DNA of 64,000 bases from Burkholderia cepacia ATCC 25416 (GCF_001411495.1 NZ_CP012983.1:806001-870000), one strand, 5' to 3'. Numbered from the stretch's first letter, positions 36,241 through 45,490 are shown. A program made the numbers and translations. The notes: generated from the letters alone by a model not told the origin.

Positions 36241-36612
36241 TCACGCGGGCGGCGTGCCGGATGCGACCTGGTCGATCAGGTTGAGCATGTCGTCTGACGG
36301 AAACGGCTTGCGCAGGAACGCGATCGCGCCTTGCGCCAGCGCGCGGCGGATCGATTCGTCGTCGCCGTGCGCCGACATGAAGATGACCGGCAGCGTCGCG
36401 TTGCGCTGAATCAGCTGACGCTGGACGTCGAGCCCGCTCATCCCTTTCATCTTCAGGTCGACCAGCACGCAAATCGCGCCGGCCGGCGCATCGGCCGCCA
36501 GGAATTCCTCGCCCGACGCAAACGGCAATGCAGTATGGCCAGCCGATTTCAGCAGGCTGGCGAGACTCTTACGGACCGACGCATCGTCATCGATGATGCA
36601 AACAATGGCCAT
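36241..36612 (-). CDS. Stand-alone response-regulator receiver domain
   Basis: Protein of 123 residues consisting only of a CheY-like receiver. It has IIDDD (7-10), phosphoacceptor Asp52 in VLVDLKMKGMSG, Ser in FMSAHGDD and Lys in FLRKPFPSDD. There is no output domain. Such proteins act as phosphate sinks or allosteric partners of kinases. Its close spacing with the FixJ-type regulator suggests a branched phosphorelay from the kinase fusion at 38547-43631. The ATG at 36612 was chosen because the longer open frame upstream is the shadow of the next gene. Confidence 0.9.
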   Translation of the reverse strand: MAIVCIIDDDASVRKSLASLLKSAGHTALPFASGEEFLAADAPAGAICVLVDLKMKGMSGLDVQRQLIQRNATLPVIFMSAHGDDESIRRALAQGAIAFLRKPFPSDDMLNLIDQVASGTPPA

Positions 36613-36706
36613 GAAATGAGAACCTGAAAATTGTGTCAATCCAGTACAGCGTGATGCAACGCGGGGCCGCGTCGACGGGCGTCGCCCCGCCCCCGCGATC
36701 CGTGCG

Positions 36707-38200
36707 TCATGCCCACGGCGCCGCGGCCAGCCGCGGCTGCGCGGGCGCGGCCGGCGCCGGCGGACGCGAATCCGCGCGTTCGGCGGCGGTGAACGACGCG
36801 CACCGCGCATGCACGCGGCCCGCTTCCCCCGATTCCGCCAGCTTCTCGAGCGCGTACGCGCGCACGACCTCGAGCAGCGAATAACGCTTCGACAGCCCGA
36901 CCGAATGAACGACCAGCAACGATTTCGACGCGAGACTGACGAGACAGTCGAGCACGCGTGCGCCGCCCAGTTCGTCGCACGCGGCGAGCGCGCACGCCGC
37001 GTCAAGCGGGAACGCATCCGGAAACACCGCGAGGCGGCACAGCACGGTGCGTTCCGCGTCGTCGAGCAGCCGGTAGCTCCACTCGATCGTGGCCCGCAGC
37101 GTCTGCTGGCGCGGATGGGCGGTCCGCAGGCCGCCGGACAACGACAGCACCGACTTGTCGAGATCGGCGGCCAGCCCCTGGATCCCGAGCAGCGCGACGC
37201 GTGCCGCGCCGAGTTCGAGCGCGAGCGGCAGGCCGCTCAGGCGCCGGCAGACGGTCGCGATCGCGTCCAGCGTCCTCGCATCCGCGGGCACGTCGGTGCC
37301 CATCGCGCGCGCCCGCGCCAGGAACATGCGGACGGCCCCGCACGCGACGATCTCGCCTTCGGTCGCGCCGGCCGGCGGCACGGGCAGCGGCCCGACACGA
37401 TACACGCGCTCGCCGGCGACCCGCAGCGGCTCGCGGCTGGTCACGACGAGGATCGCGCCGGCATTCTCGTCGGCGATCGCTTCGCACAGGTCCGCCAGTT
37501 CGCCGACATGCTGCTCCGCGTTGTCGAACACCAGCATCACGCGCTGCCCGCCGATCGCGCGCACGACGTCCGCCTGCCCGGCGGCCGGGCCGCCCGGCAG
37601 GCCGAGCGCGCCCAGCACCGCGGACTCCAGCGTCGCGCCTCCCGGCCAGCCGGCCAGGTCGATCCGGACCATCTCGATGCCGCGCACGGCCGACCACGCG
37701 GCGGCGACCTCCAGCGCAAGATGCGTCTTGCCGACGCCACCGGGGCCGACCAGCGTGACGAACGCCTCGCGTTCGAGCAGCGCGTGCAGCTCGGCCGCTT
37801 CCGGCTCGCGGCCGATCAGCGGACACTTGCGCGGTGCGGCACCCGTGCGGACGCCGCGCACCGGCTCGAGCGCGTCCGGCAGGCGGCCGGCATGGGCCGC
37901 ATGGGTGGCATCGACCGGCGGCGCGAGCCGGTAGCCGCGGCCCGACTCGGTCCGGATCCAGCCGTGCTTGCCGCCGAACAGCTTGCGCAGCGTCGAGATG
38001 TGCACCTGGATGTTGTTCTCGACGACGATCGTGTCCGGCCACACGGCCTCCATGATCTCGTCCTTCGACACGAGCTTGCCGGCCGCCTTCACCAGCAGCT
38101 CGAGAATCTCGAACGCCCGGGCACCGATATACCGGGGCTGCCCGTCGACGCAGACTTCGCGGCACTCAAGGGAAACCGTCACCCGCCCGAACGTATACAT
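36707..38200 (-). CDS. Winged-helix/STAND (NB-ARC) transcriptional regulator, copy 2 (short)
   Basis: Paralogue of the 24353-26134 regulator, 497 residues from the ATG at 38200. The OmpR-type winged helix is at about 1-95 (ARAFEILELLVKAAGKLVSK, VWPDTIVVENNIQVHISTLR). Walker A is GPGGVGKT (152-159), Walker B is VMLVFDNAEQ, and the sensor motif is GLPLALELGAAR. It ends soon after the STAND helical region (YSLLEVVRAYALEKLAESGE) with a Pro/Ala-rich tail and no TPR part. It lies 94 bp upstream of the receiver gene and is divergent from the kinase fusion. A truncated sensor end may make it constitutive or partner-dependent. Confidence 0.9.
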   Translation of the reverse strand: MYTFGRVTVSLECREVCVDGQPRYIGARAFEILELLVKAAGKLVSKDEIMEAVWPDTIVVENNIQVHISTLRKLFGGKHGWIRTESGRGYRLAPPVDATHAAHAGRLPDALEPVRGVRTGAAPRKCPLIGREPEAAELHALLEREAFVTLVGPGGVGKTHLALEVAAAWSAVRGIEMVRIDLAGWPGGATLESAVLGALGLPGGPAAGQADVVRAIGGQRVMLVFDNAEQHVGELADLCEAIADENAGAILVVTSREPLRVAGERVYRVGPLPVPPAGATEGEIVACGAVRMFLARARAMGTDVPADARTLDAIATVCRRLSGLPLALELGAARVALLGIQGLAADLDKSVLSLSGGLRTAHPRQQTLRATIEWSYRLLDDAERTVLCRLAVFPDAFPLDAACALAACDELGGARVLDCLVSLASKSLLVVHSVGLSKRYSLLEVVRAYALEKLAESGEAGRVHARCASFTAAERADSRPPAPAAPAQPRLAAAPWA

Positions 38201-38301
38201 GATCCGCACCCGCCTTATGCTGCTCCGCATCGTGCGCCGCCCAGCGAGGCGACACCCCCTGTTCCGCCCGTCCGGTCGCATCGATGCGGGCCGGCAGGCA
38301 T

Positions 38302-38320
38302 GACCCTATCGTATGGGGTC
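38302..38320. promoter_or_regulatory. Candidate operator between winged-helix/STAND copy 2 and the kinase fusion
   Basis: The 346-bp divergent spacer 38201-38546 has no other gene. It holds GACCCTAT-CGT-ATGGGGTC, an inverted repeat with 7 of 8 arm positions paired. It is about 100 bp from the regulator start and 230 bp from the kinase start. Confidence 0.4.
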
Positions 38321-38546
38321 GCGCGCGTGCCGGCCATTATCTATTGGTTTAGTGGGACGCTACCCGCGCGCCGGCAACCCCGGGAGGGGGTACTGCAGAT
38401 TTCCGCGGGCTGTCGGACAATGCCCGGGCATGCCGCGCGTGCGATCGTGCCCGGCCGCTGCCTGCCGACATGCCGTTGCGTCCCGTTCCATCCAGCCTGC
38501 CCTCATCGTGAACCAACCCTTGCGTAAGCCCGACGACACGAACCGA

Positions 38547-41500
38547 ATGGATGCCGACTGGCTGGCACGCGCCCGCCTGTCGAACGCAGTCCGCGCAGAC
38601 GACGTGCTGTGCTTCGACCTGACCGATGCCGACACCGGACGCGTGTGGTCCGCGTGCCGGACCGGCTGGGAATCCGACGGGCGCTGCCGGCAATTCGAGC
38701 GCGAGTACGCATTGAACGGCGTGCTGGATCCGGCATGGGCGCTGCTGCCGGCCGCGCTGATCCGCGCGGCGGACGGCCCGGTGCTCGTCTTTCCGCGTGT
38801 CGACGGGCGCACGTTCGACACGCTCGCCGACGCGCAGCTGCCGCTCGACGCGTTTCTCGACACGGCGATCCACGCGGTGCGCACGCTCGGCGCACTGCAT
38901 CGGCTCGGCTGGCTGCACGGCGACCTGCAACCGGCCAGTTTCGTCGCCCTGCCCGACGGCACGGTCATGCTGCGTGCGTTCGCGCATGCGCGAAATCGTC
39001 GGACGGAACACGCCGCGGCGGAGCCGCTGCGCGCGGAATTCGCCGCGTATGCGGCCCCCGAAGTCTCCGAGGGGGCGGACATCGACGAGCGCTCCGACCT
39101 GTATGCGCTCGGCATCACGCTGTTCCGCCTGCTGACGGGCGCACTCCCGTACAAGGCGGCGTCGACGTCCGAATGGGTGCACGCGCACGTCGCGATGCAG
39201 CCGTCGCCGGCCACGGGGCTGCGCAACGACCTGCCCGCGATCCTGAGCGACCTGCTGCTGAAGCTGATCGCGAAGGAGCCGGCCGAGCGCTACCCGTCCT
39301 GCGACGCGGTACAGCACGATCTCGAACGCATCCGGCGCGACTGGCTGGCAGCCGGCCGGGTCGAGCCGTTCGCGCTCGGCGGCAGCGATCCGCTCGCCGG
39401 TTTGCGCACGCCCGACCGGCTGGTCGGCCGGGAAGCCGAATCCCGCCGGCTCGCGGCCGCGCTGGCCGCGGTCCTGCAGACCGGCGAGGCGGCCATCGTC
39501 ATGGTGGACGGGCCGCCCGGCGTTGGCAAGACCGCGCTGACCGAGGACTTCATGCGCGCGTCGCGCGCGACATCGCGTACGGCCTGGTGCACGTCGGCGA
39601 AGGTCGACCAATTCCAGCCGGCCCGGCCCTACGCGCCGGTGCTGGCGGCGCTGCGCGCGCTGTTCGGCAGCGTGCTCGCCCGGCGCGACGACGAAATCGC
39701 CGCGATCGTCGCACGGCTGCGCGCGTGCATCGGCGCCCAGGCCAGCCTGCTGTCCCGCATCTTTCCGGAGATCGCGTGGCTGCTCGATGTCGAGCCCGTC
39801 GCGTTCGGCCATACCGACGCGATCCCGGAGTTTCATCTGTGCCGGATCGTCGTGAACGCGTTCCGCGCCTTCGCGACACCGGCCGAGCCGCTGGTGATGA
39901 CGCTCGATGACGTCCAGTGGGCCGACGACGCGACGCTCGCGTTCCTCGCGTCGGTCGCGCTCGATCCGCCGCCCCACGTCTGCATCGTCGCCGGTTATCG
40001 CAGCGGGTCGCAGCACGATCACCCGCCGGCGTTCCGCCGCTTCCTGCAGCAGCTCGCCCCCGCGCGCGTGTCGGCGCTGACACTGGCGCCGCTCGACGCG
40101 CCCGGCGTCACGCACATGCTGGCCGGCCTGCTCGGAGAAGCGCCGGACCGGCTGTCCGCGCTCGGCGACATCGTGACGCGGCGGACCGGCGGCAACCCGT
40201 TCTACGTACAGCAGTTCGTGCGCACGCTGATCGACGAGCAACTGCTCGCCTACGACCCGGTGCGGGGGACATGGCAGTGGCAGCCGGCCGACCTCGACGC
40301 GCACCACCTCGCCGAGAATGTCGTGAGCCTGCTTGCCGTCCGCATCCAGCGGCTGCCGCATGAATCCAGAACGCTGCTGTCGCTGCTGGCCTGCATCGGC
40401 ACCGATGCCGACGTCGCGCTGTTGTGTGCCGCCGCCGGCAAGACGCGCGCCGAACTCGCGTTCTGGATGGACCCCGTGCGCCAGGCCGGCCTCGCGTCGC
40501 ACGCCGATGACCGCTGGCGTTGCGTGCACGACCGCGTCATCGAGTCCGTTCACGCGCTCGCCGGGCGGGCGGAGCGCGCGCAGTGCCACGCCCGGATCGC
40601 CGCTGCGATGCTGGCGCGCCCGGGTGCCCGGGCGACCGAAGCGCTGCTGGAACTGGCCGCCCAGATCGAGCAGGCGCGCACCGCGCCGCTCGACCGCACG
40701 CTCGCGCTCGCCTTCGCGAACGCGCTGGTCGCAGCCGCGGAAGCGGCGGCCACGGTCGCCGCGCGCGATCGCGCGCTGTCGTTTCTCGCGTGCGCGCAGA
40801 CGCTGCTCGGCCCGCACGCGTGGGTGCAGCATTACGGTCTCGCGAGCCGCATCGGCATGCTGCGCGGCGGCCTGCTGCTCGCGACCGGCGCCACCGCGCA
40901 GGCATCGAGCACGATCGACGAACTGATGGCGCGCACGCGCACGCCGGCCGACCGCGCCGAGGCCCACCGGCTGAAGGCCGCGCAGCTCACGGTCGAGTCG
41001 CGCTACCGGCAGGCGGTCGACGTCGCGCTCCAGGGGCTGGCGCTGCTTGGTGTGACGCTGCCGGCCGCGCCGACCGCCGCCGATCTCGCGGCGGCCGGCG
41101 ACGCCGTGCGCGACGCGCTCGCCGGCCGTGCGATCGGCGATCTGGTCGGGCTGCCCGTGATGACGGACATGCGCGTCGAAGCGACGATGGCCCTGCTGAC
41201 CGCGCTCGAAGCCGCGATGTTCTATCCGAGCGGCGGGCTGCCGCTGCTGCATTTCGCGACGATGGTCCGGCTGACGCTGCAGCACGGCGTCACCGCCGCA
41301 TCGGTGCAGGGGCTCGCGTGGTACGGCGTGAGCATCGCCGAGCATCACGGCGCGTATGAAGACGGCTTCGAATTCGCGAAGGTCGCGCTCGCGCTGGTCG
41401 ATCGCCACGGCTTCGAGCGTTACCGCTCGGCGACGCTGATCGCGCTCGACCAGGTGAGCGTATGGACCCAGCCGCTGTCGTACGCGCTCGAGCGCGCACG

Positions 41501-43631
41501 CGAAGCGAAAGCGGCCGGCAATGCGAGCGCCGAGCTGCGCTGGATGTGCTACAGCTGCAACCACATCGTCAGCGACCTGCTGTCGATGGGCGAAGCGCTG
41601 CCGGCGATTCGCGACGAGATCGATCCGTTGCTCGCGATCGCGCGCGGCGCGCGCTACGACGACATCGTCGACCTCGTGTCCACCCAGTCGGAATTCGTCG
41701 ACGCGCTGCAGTTCGGCTACGACCGGCCGGTCGGCACGTGGCGCATGCGCGTGTCGACGAAAACGCCGATGTCGGTCCTGCAGTTCTGGACCGACGTCCT
41801 TGCGGGCCAGGCGGCGTTCATCTTCGGCGATGCACCCGCGGCACGCGCGTCGCTCGACGCGGCCGCGGCAAGCGCGTGGTCGACGCCCGCGCACATCATG
41901 ACGTCCGATTTCCACCTGTTCAGCGTGCTCGCCGGCATCGCGGCCGACGGCGGCGCGACACCGCCCGGGCCGCTGCTCGAACGCTTCGCGCCGCAGCGCG
42001 CACGCTTCGCCGGCTGGAGCGAGCGGAATCCGGCGACGTTCCGAAACAAGCTCGCGCTGATCGACGCCGAATTCGCGCGCGTGCGCGGCGACCACGTCGC
42101 GGCGATGCAGCAGTACGACGCGTCGGCCAGCCTCGCCGCGGAACGGGGTTTCGTGCACGAACAGGCGCTTGCGCACGAACTGGCCGCGCGCCACGCGATG
42201 TCGCTCGGGCTCACCGGCCCGGCGCGCCATCAGTGGCGGCTCGCGCATGCGTGCTACCGGCGCTGGGGCGCGACCGGCAAGGCGCAGGCGCTGGAAGCGC
42301 AGCACACGTTCCTCGTGATGGAGCCGCCGCCGGGCGGCGCGGCCGTGCCCGCGCGCGAAGACCTCGATTTCGCGCTCGCGATGCGCGCATCCCATTCGTT
42401 ATCCGAGGAAATCGTGCTGGAGCGCCTGATCCAGACGCTGATGCGCAACATGATCGTGTACGCAGGCGCCGGCTACGGCCTGCTGCTGCTCGCCCGCAAC
42501 GACCGGCTGACGATCGAGGCCGCCGCGCGGATCGTCGACAGCGACGTGGTCGTCGAGATCGCACGCAGCGAACCCACCGAGCACGATGTCCCGCTGTCGA
42601 TCCTGAACACCGTCGCGCGCACCCGCAAGCCGGTCGTGCTCGCGAACGCGCAGCGCGAGGGCCTGCCCGACCACGTCGACAGCCTGCGCGCGCACCCCAC
42701 GCGTTCGCTGTTCTGCCTGCCGCTGCTGAAGCAGGGTGTGCTGATCGGCGTGCTGTACCTGGAGAATGCGCTGAGCAACGGCGTGTTTTCGCCGCGCCGC
42801 ATCGCGATGCTCGAAATGCTCGCGCCGCAGGCGGCCAACGCGCTGGAGTCCGCGCGGCTGTACGCGGAACTGATCGACGAAAACGCGCGCCGGCTCGAAA
42901 CCGAGGCCGCGCTGCGGCATGCGCGCACCGAGCTCGCGCGCACCGCGCACATGACCGTGATGGGCGAGCTGGCCGCGTCGATCGCGCACGAGATCAACCA
43001 GCCGCTGACGAGCATCGTGTCGAGCGCCGGCGCGGGCATGCGCTGGCTGCGCGGCACCCCGCCCGATCTCGACGAGGCGCTCGCGAGCCTCGACGACATC
43101 CGCGCGTCCGGCGTCCGCGCGGCCGACATCGTGCGCGCGCTGCGCTCGCTCGCCCGCCAGACGCCGCCCGCGCTCGCGCCGCTCGCGATCGACGACCTGA
43201 TCCGCGACATGCTGCACCTCACCGCGACCGAAATCGACGCGAAGCAGGTCGCGCTGCGCGTCGACCTGCATTGCGCCGCGATCCGCGTGATGGCCGATCG
43301 CACGCAGATCCAGCAGGTGATCCTGAACCTGGTCACCAACGCGCTCGACGCGATGGACGGGCAGGCGGCATCACGCGAACTCGACATCGCGTCGCAGGCC
43401 GGCGACGGCTACGCGACCGTCTCCATTGCCGACCGCGGCGCGGGCATCGACGCCGGGATCGCGAACCGGATCTTCGACGCGTTCTTCACGACGAAATCGA
43501 ACGGCATGGGGATGGGCCTCGCGATCTGCCGCTCGATCGTCGAAGCGCACGGCGGCACGCTCGAAGCCGCGCCGCGCGGCGACGGCGGGTCCGTGCTGAC
43601 GTTCCGGCTGCCGGTGTCGACGGCGGGCTGA
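38547..43631 (+). CDS. Pseudokinase / AAA-type ATPase / GAF / sensor histidine kinase fusion
   Basis: Very large signalling protein, 1694 residues from the ATG at 38547; a GTG at 38508 would add 13. Domains in order: (1) Ser/Thr-kinase-like, about 60-270, with HGDLQPAS (124-131) and DLYALG, but no VAIK lysine or glycine loop seen, and DFG replaced (MLRAFAHA), so a likely pseudokinase; (2) ATPase from about 290, Walker A GPPGVGKT (322-329), Walker B LVMTLDDVQWADD; (3) a long helical TPR-like region; (4) GAF, about 1290-1440; (5) histidine kinase with His1481 in SIAHEINQPL, N-box NLVTNALDAMDG, FDAFFTTK and GMGMGLAICRS. The type is known in proteobacteria and cyanobacteria. The two response regulators at 35.5-36.6 kb are likely partners. 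Confidence 0.92.
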   Translation: MDADWLARARLSNAVRADDVLCFDLTDADTGRVWSACRTGWESDGRCRQFEREYALNGVLDPAWALLPAALIRAADGPVLVFPRVDGRTFDTLADAQLPLDAFLDTAIHAVRTLGALHRLGWLHGDLQPASFVALPDGTVMLRAFAHARNRRTEHAAAEPLRAEFAAYAAPEVSEGADIDERSDLYALGITLFRLLTGALPYKAASTSEWVHAHVAMQPSPATGLRNDLPAILSDLLLKLIAKEPAERYPSCDAVQHDLERIRRDWLAAGRVEPFALGGSDPLAGLRTPDRLVGREAESRRLAAALAAVLQTGEAAIVMVDGPPGVGKTALTEDFMRASRATSRTAWCTSAKVDQFQPARPYAPVLAALRALFGSVLARRDDEIAAIVARLRACIGAQASLLSRIFPEIAWLLDVEPVAFGHTDAIPEFHLCRIVVNAFRAFATPAEPLVMTLDDVQWADDATLAFLASVALDPPPHVCIVAGYRSGSQHDHPPAFRRFLQQLAPARVSALTLAPLDAPGVTHMLAGLLGEAPDRLSALGDIVTRRTGGNPFYVQQFVRTLIDEQLLAYDPVRGTWQWQPADLDAHHLAENVVSLLAVRIQRLPHESRTLLSLLACIGTDADVALLCAAAGKTRAELAFWMDPVRQAGLASHADDRWRCVHDRVIESVHALAGRAERAQCHARIAAAMLARPGARATEALLELAAQIEQARTAPLDRTLALAFANALVAAAEAAATVAARDRALSFLACAQTLLGPHAWVQHYGLASRIGMLRGGLLLATGATAQASSTIDELMARTRTPADRAEAHRLKAAQLTVESRYRQAVDVALQGLALLGVTLPAAPTAADLAAAGDAVRDALAGRAIGDLVGLPVMTDMRVEATMALLTALEAAMFYPSGGLPLLHFATMVRLTLQHGVTAASVQGLAWYGVSIAEHHGAYEDGFEFAKVALALVDRHGFERYRSATLIALDQVSVWTQPLSYALERAREAKAAGNASAELRWMCYSCNHIVSDLLSMGEALPAIRDEIDPLLAIARGARYDDIVDLVSTQSEFVDALQFGYDRPVGTWRMRVSTKTPMSVLQFWTDVLAGQAAFIFGDAPAARASLDAAAASAWSTPAHIMTSDFHLFSVLAGIAADGGATPPGPLLERFAPQRARFAGWSERNPATFRNKLALIDAEFARVRGDHVAAMQQYDASASLAAERGFVHEQALAHELAARHAMSLGLTGPARHQWRLAHACYRRWGATGKAQALEAQHTFLVMEPPPGGAAVPAREDLDFALAMRASHSLSEEIVLERLIQTLMRNMIVYAGAGYGLLLLARNDRLTIEAAARIVDSDVVVEIARSEPTEHDVPLSILNTVARTRKPVVLANAQREGLPDHVDSLRAHPTRSLFCLPLLKQGVLIGVLYLENALSNGVFSPRRIAMLEMLAPQAANALESARLYAELIDENARRLETEAALRHARTELARTAHMTVMGELAASIAHEINQPLTSIVSSAGAGMRWLRGTPPDLDEALASLDDIRASGVRAADIVRALRSLARQTPPALAPLAIDDLIRDMLHLTATEIDAKQVALRVDLHCAAIRVMADRTQIQQVILNLVTNALDAMDGQAASRELDIASQAGDGYATVSIADRGAGIDAGIANRIFDAFFTTKSNGMGMGLAICRSIVEAHGGTLEAAPRGDGGSVLTFRLPVSTAG

Positions 43632-43641
43632 CGCAAGCGAC

Positions 43642-43665
43642 CGGCGCGGGCCGTCACCCGCGCCG
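43642..43665. terminator. Strong GC hairpin between convergent genes
   Basis: CGGCGCGGG (43642-43650) pairs perfectly with CCCGCGCCG (43657-43665) over a 6-nt loop. It fills the 40-bp gap between the ends of the kinase fusion and the flavoprotein gene, so it could stop transcripts from both sides. It lacks a T-run. Confidence 0.5.
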
Positions 43666-43671
43666 CGCGAT

Positions 43672-44943
43672 TCAGGTTCCGCTCGGCCGGTGCGCGTCCT
43701 CGCCGAGGAACCGGTGCACGAACGTGACGGCCATCGCGCCTTCGCCGACCGCCGACGCCACCCGCTTGACCGACCCCGAACGGACGTCGCCCGCCGCGAA
43801 CGAGCCGGGCACGCTGGTTTCCAGGTAGTACGGCCGGCGCTCGAGCGGCCACACGCGCGCGAAGTCCGGGCAGTCGTACAGGTCGCTGCCCGTCACCAGG
43901 TAGCCGCCCGGATTGCGGATGATGTCGGTGTCGCGCGCCCATTCGGTGTTCGGCGCGCCGCCGATGCAGACGAACAGGTGCGTGGCCGGCAGCACGTCGC
44001 GCGCGCCGTCTTCCGTGCGCAGCACGATCGCCTCGAGCCGGCCGTCGCCCTGCAGCGCGTCGACGGTCGTGCCGTAGCGCACCGTCACGTTCGGCATGCG
44101 CTCGATCCGGTCGATCAGGTAGCGCGACAGCGTCGCCGCGAGCGACGCACCCCGGACGATCATCGTGACTTCGCGCGCGTGCCGCGCGAAGTTCATCACG
44201 GCCTGCCCGGCCGAATTGCCGCCGCCGACGATGAACACGTGCTTGCCCTCGCACATCGGCGCTTCGCTCGATCCCGCGCCGTAGTACAGGCCCGCGTTGA
44301 GAAACTTCGATTCGTCGGGCAGGCCGAGACTGCGGTATTCGATCCCCGTCGCGCAGATGTTCGAGCGTGCGGTCAGGATCGAGCCGTCGGCCATGTCGAC
44401 GCGGATCTTGCCGTCGACGAACGTCGCATGCACGCCCTCGCGCATCATCAGCAACTCGACGCCGAACTTCACCGCCTGCTGGCGCGCGCGTTCCGCCAGC
44501 TCGGCGCCCGGGATGCCGTCCGGAAAGCCCATGTAGTTCTCGATCAGCGAACTCGTGCCCGCCTGCCCGCCGATCGCGTCGCGTTCGATCACGACGGCCC
44601 GCAGCCCCTCGGACGCCGCATAGACGGCCGCCGACAGGCCGGCCGGGCCGGCGCCGTAAATCGAGACGTCGTACTCGATGAAGCGCGGCCGGGAGACCCA
44701 GCCGAGCTTCGCGGCGATCTCCGGCAGCGTCGGCTGGTAGATGCACGTGCCGTCCGGAAACACGACCACCGGCAGCCGGACGTCGCGCAGCGGCGCGATG
44801 CCCAGCTCGCGCACGCAATCGGTGTCGGACGTCAGCTCGCACCATTCGTACTCGACCACGCCGCGCTTCAGGAAGTCGCGGATCGCGTAGGCCTCCTTGC
44901 TGTGAGGCAGGCCGATGACCTTGACATGCTGCGACTGCGCCAT
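43672..44943 (-). CDS. Thioredoxin-reductase-like FAD oxidoreductase without redox CXXC motifs
   Basis: Flavoprotein of 423 residues. The first 85 residues have a thioredoxin/glutaredoxin-like fold (VKVIGLPHSKEAYAIRDFL, RLPVVVFPDGTCIYQPTLPE) but His-Ser-Lys replaces the CXXC. The rest is a thioredoxin-reductase body: FAD motif GAGPAG (97-102), IGGQAGTSSLIENYMGFPDG, NADPH motif IVGGGNSAGQA and the closing SFAAGDVRSGSVKRVASAVG. The catalytic CATC of thioredoxin reductase is absent: the segment reads YYGAGSSEAPMCEGKHV. It binds FAD and probably NAD(P)H but cannot do dithiol exchange. It is divergent from a UBP-type zinc finger. Confidence 0.9.
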   Translation of the reverse strand: MAQSQHVKVIGLPHSKEAYAIRDFLKRGVVEYEWCELTSDTDCVRELGIAPLRDVRLPVVVFPDGTCIYQPTLPEIAAKLGWVSRPRFIEYDVSIYGAGPAGLSAAVYAASEGLRAVVIERDAIGGQAGTSSLIENYMGFPDGIPGAELAERARQQAVKFGVELLMMREGVHATFVDGKIRVDMADGSILTARSNICATGIEYRSLGLPDESKFLNAGLYYGAGSSEAPMCEGKHVFIVGGGNSAGQAVMNFARHAREVTMIVRGASLAATLSRYLIDRIERMPNVTVRYGTTVDALQGDGRLEAIVLRTEDGARDVLPATHLFVCIGGAPNTEWARDTDIIRNPGGYLVTGSDLYDCPDFARVWPLERRPYYLETSVPGSFAAGDVRSGSVKRVASAVGEGAMAVTFVHRFLGEDAHRPSGT

Positions 44944-45039
44944 GAGCGTCTCCCGGTGACCGCGTGTCGGATCCCGGCCGGCTCCCGCGCCGGCCGTACG
45001 CGTGACTGTACGTCGTCATCGCCGCCGCGGCCGCCGCAT

Positions 45040-45083
45040 TTCATAAGAATTAAGGTTCGCGCGCGATGCGCGCCGTCCACAAT
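45040..45083 (+). promoter_or_regulatory. TTnAG-type promoter upstream of UBP zinc-finger gene
   Basis: TTCAT (45040-45044) and TTAAG (45050-45054) are 10 bp apart, and a -10-like CACAAT lies at 45078-45083, 24 bp beyond. The layout matches the sites at 28862, 51876 and 57353. It lies in the 217-bp spacer between the divergent flavoprotein and zinc-finger genes. Confidence 0.4.
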
Positions 45084-45160
45084 GAATCGGGTTCCCCCCG
45101 CTCGCAGCTTCGCGCCGGCCGCGCTGCGAGCGCCCCCCGGCGCCGGCATCGGAGCGACAG

Positions 45161-45433
45161 ATGGCCACGACCTGCACCCATCTCGGTGAAGCGCGCATCC
45201 TGAACACCGACAAGGACTACTGCGAGGAATGCGTGAAGTCCGGCAGCCGATGGGTGCATTTGCGCCTGTGCCTGAGCTGCGGGCATGTCGGCTGTTGCGA
45301 CTCGTCGCCGAACCGTCACGCCAGCCGGCATTTTCATGAAACGACGCACCCGCTCGCCCGTTCGATCGAGCCCGGCGAGCGCTGGGTCTGGTGCTATGCG
45401 GACGACGTGATGGCCGGCGAAATCACGCCGTAA
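45161..45433 (+). CDS. UBP-type zinc-finger protein (ZnF-UBP)
   Basis: Small protein of 90 residues made up of one UBP-type zinc finger. Ligand candidates are Cys5 and His7 (TTCTHL), Cys21 and Cys24 (YCEECV), Cys37, Cys40 and His42 (LCLSCGHVGCC), and the His-rich RHASRHFHETTHPLA. In eukaryotes the domain binds the ubiquitin C-terminus; in bacteria its ligand is unknown. The pairing with a thioredoxin-reductase-like flavoprotein across a divergent promoter suggests a joint function. Confidence 0.88.
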   Translation: MATTCTHLGEARILNTDKDYCEECVKSGSRWVHLRLCLSCGHVGCCDSSPNRHASRHFHETTHPLARSIEPGERWVWCYADDVMAGEITP

Positions 45434-45490
45434 CCCGCCGCGCACCTCTGTCCGGCACCGTTTTCGACCGAGGGTATACACGGTTCGATC

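Noticed and set aside
38349..42395. 1348-codon minus-strand frame inside the kinase fusion
   Set aside because: Antisense shadow of a protein with clear domains on the plus strand; the composition is Arg-rich and low-complexity.
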